From positions 1-5,574 of the forward strand of contig JAKALW010000089.1 of assembly GCA_021823945.1 (NCBI GenBank): a stretch of DNA of 5,574 nucleotides, given 5' to 3'. Position 1 is the stretch's first letter, and every line of letters begins with the position of its first letter. Position numbers and translations under genes: made by a program. This DNA is from Microcaldota archaeon (GTDB taxonomy: Archaea; Micrarchaeota; Micrarchaeia; Anstonellales; VGKX01). This document shows positions 4,697-5,574 of the stretch, piece by piece. Under the pieces are notes generated by a model, which saw only the letters and a list, made by a program, of their open reading frames with translations, ran no database searches and was not told the origin of the DNA.

Positions 4697-5574
4697 ATGG
4701 CAATAAAAAAAGCAGTCATTTTAGCGGCAGGCGAAGGCAAGAGGCTGCGCCCGCTGACATACACGCGCCCGAAATGCATGATTAACATAGCGGGCAAGCC
4801 TATTCTGCGCCATGTTGTCGAGTCCCTGGCGTCCGCAGGCGTAAAGGAGTGCATAATCATTGTCAAGTATGAAAAGGAAAGCATAACTGGATATTTCGGC
4901 AAAAACCCGGTTGACGGCGTCAAGCTCACGTTTGTGGAGCAGGGCGCGAAATACGGCACTGCCGCTGGCTTTGCCTGCGCCAAGGACCTTGTTTCAGAGC
5001 CTATTTTCGCTGTTGCTGGCGATATCATAACTGAGGCGAGCGTATATGCCAAGCTGTCAAAGGCATATGATGAGGAGTCCAAGTCAAAGGATGGCGCGCA
5101 AATAGTCGCGGCATTGAAGCCTGTCGAGAACCCGCAGGAGTTCGGCATTGCCATCCTGTCCGGGATGCCAAACCATGACACTGGTTTGGCAGACGGTGCT
5201 CATCAGGAGCACCGGAATTACATTTCAGGGTTTGAGGAAAAGCCAAAGACGCCAAAGTCGAACCTTGTGAACTGCTCGCTTTACGTCTTTGGCGATGGCG
5301 TGCTTGAAAGCGCTTCCAAGGTGAAGGAGTCAAAGCGCGGAGAATATGAAATCACAGACCTGCTCAAGGAGAACAGGACGCGCGCGTGCGTGATTGACGA
5401 GTACTGGCTCGATATGGGCATGCCATGGCAGCTATTCAACGCAAACGAGTTCCTGCTTTCGAAAATGCCAGCCAAAAACGAGGGCACTGTGGAGAACTCC
5501 ACAGTCAAGGGCAAGCTTATCCTGGGAAAGAACTCCAAAGTCATCAACAGCTACATAGAGGGAACTGTCTGTGT
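4697..5574 (+). CDS. glmU: GlmU-like sugar-1-phosphate nucleotidyltransferase with beta-helix domain (3' end outside window)
   Basis: There are 292 codons with no stop before the window ends. The N-terminal nucleotidyltransferase domain transfers a nucleoside monophosphate from NTP to a sugar 1-phosphate. It has LAAGEGKRLRPLT (9-21) with RPK (24-26), the QGAKYGTAAG nucleotide-binding stretch (82-91), metal ligand D109 in AGD, FEEKP (179-183), GEYEITD (215-221) and the second metal residue D239 in WLDMG (237-241). From about residue 262 the sequence changes to short V/I-x-x-S/G-x turns (EGTVENSTVKG, LILGKNSKV), the start of a left-handed beta-helix. This order is that of archaeal GlmU enzymes, which acetylate glucosamine-1-phosphate and then form UDP-GlcNAc, but the acetyltransferase residues are outside the window. 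A plain UDP-glucose or dTDP-glucose pyrophosphorylase is the alternative. ATG 4697 was chosen; an in-frame GTG at 4688 is possible. The glmM-like gene upstream supports a UDP-GlcNAc pathway. Confidence 0.85.
   Translation, partial: MAIKKAVILAAGEGKRLRPLTYTRPKCMINIAGKPILRHVVESLASAGVKECIIIVKYEKESITGYFGKNPVDGVKLTFVEQGAKYGTAAGFACAKDLVSEPIFAVAGDIITEASVYAKLSKAYDEESKSKDGAQIVAALKPVENPQEFGIAILSGMPNHDTGLADGAHQEHRNYISGFEEKPKTPKSNLVNCSLYVFGDGVLESASKVKESKRGEYEITDLLKENRTRACVIDEYWLDMGMPWQLFNANEFLLSKMPAKNEGTVENSTVKGKLILGKNSKVINSYIEGTVC

Noticed and set aside
4686..4706. ATG 4686 as the start of the nucleotidyltransferase gene
   Set aside because: It is out of frame with the enzyme and reaches a TAA after six codons.
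4681..5547. Antisense frames of 88-166 codons opposite the GlmU-like gene
   Set aside because: They are shadows of a gene whose nucleotidyltransferase motifs are continuous on the + strand.

Overview
The window looks archaeal. The evidence is the set of protein families (an archaeal/eukaryotic-type t6A methylthiotransferase with a TRAM domain, and an archaeal-type phosphohexomutase beginning MFGTSGIRG followed by an archaeal GlmU-like nucleotidyltransferase), TATA-type promoters with purine-rich BRE-like upstream bases, short 5' leaders, GAGGTG-type Shine-Dalgarno sites and T-tract terminators. The DNA is moderately GC-rich, with frequent AGG (Arg) and ATA (Ile) codons. A DPANN or similar archaeon known from metagenomes is possible, but the lineage cannot be fixed from this window.

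Every supportable gene is on the + strand. Positions 1-777 are the C-terminal end of isoleucyl-tRNA synthetase. A 96-nt gap follows, carrying a promoter and a perfect 14-bp palindrome, then a 59-residue zinc-ribbon protein (874-1053). A 181-nt gap holds T tracts, two adjacent 7-bp hairpins and a candidate promoter. Next is the tRNA t6A37 methylthiotransferase (1235-2596). A 131-nt gap contains a 27-bp-period tandem duplication running into a TATA promoter. It leads to an unrecognised four-helix membrane protein that most likely starts at TTG (2728-3204). A GC-rich hairpin separates this from a glmM-like phosphohexomutase (3257-4678), followed 18 nt later by a glmU-like sugar-nucleotide gene (4697 to the window end, cut off).

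Two themes appear. The left half concerns tRNA and translation: IleRS charges tRNA-Ile, and the methylthiotransferase modifies t6A at position 37 of ANN-decoding tRNAs. The small zinc ribbon between them may or may not belong to this theme. The right half is a compact GlmM-GlmU pair that would take glucosamine-6-phosphate to UDP-N-acetylglucosamine for surface glycans or protein glycosylation. The membrane protein is just upstream and could be co-transcribed with the pair, but its function is unknown.

I found no convincing novel defence, mobile or CRISPR system. The best second-look items are the palindrome at the zinc-ribbon promoter, the tandem repeat abutting the membrane-protein promoter, the paired hairpins before the methylthiotransferase gene, and a low-complexity insertion in the GlmM-like enzyme.
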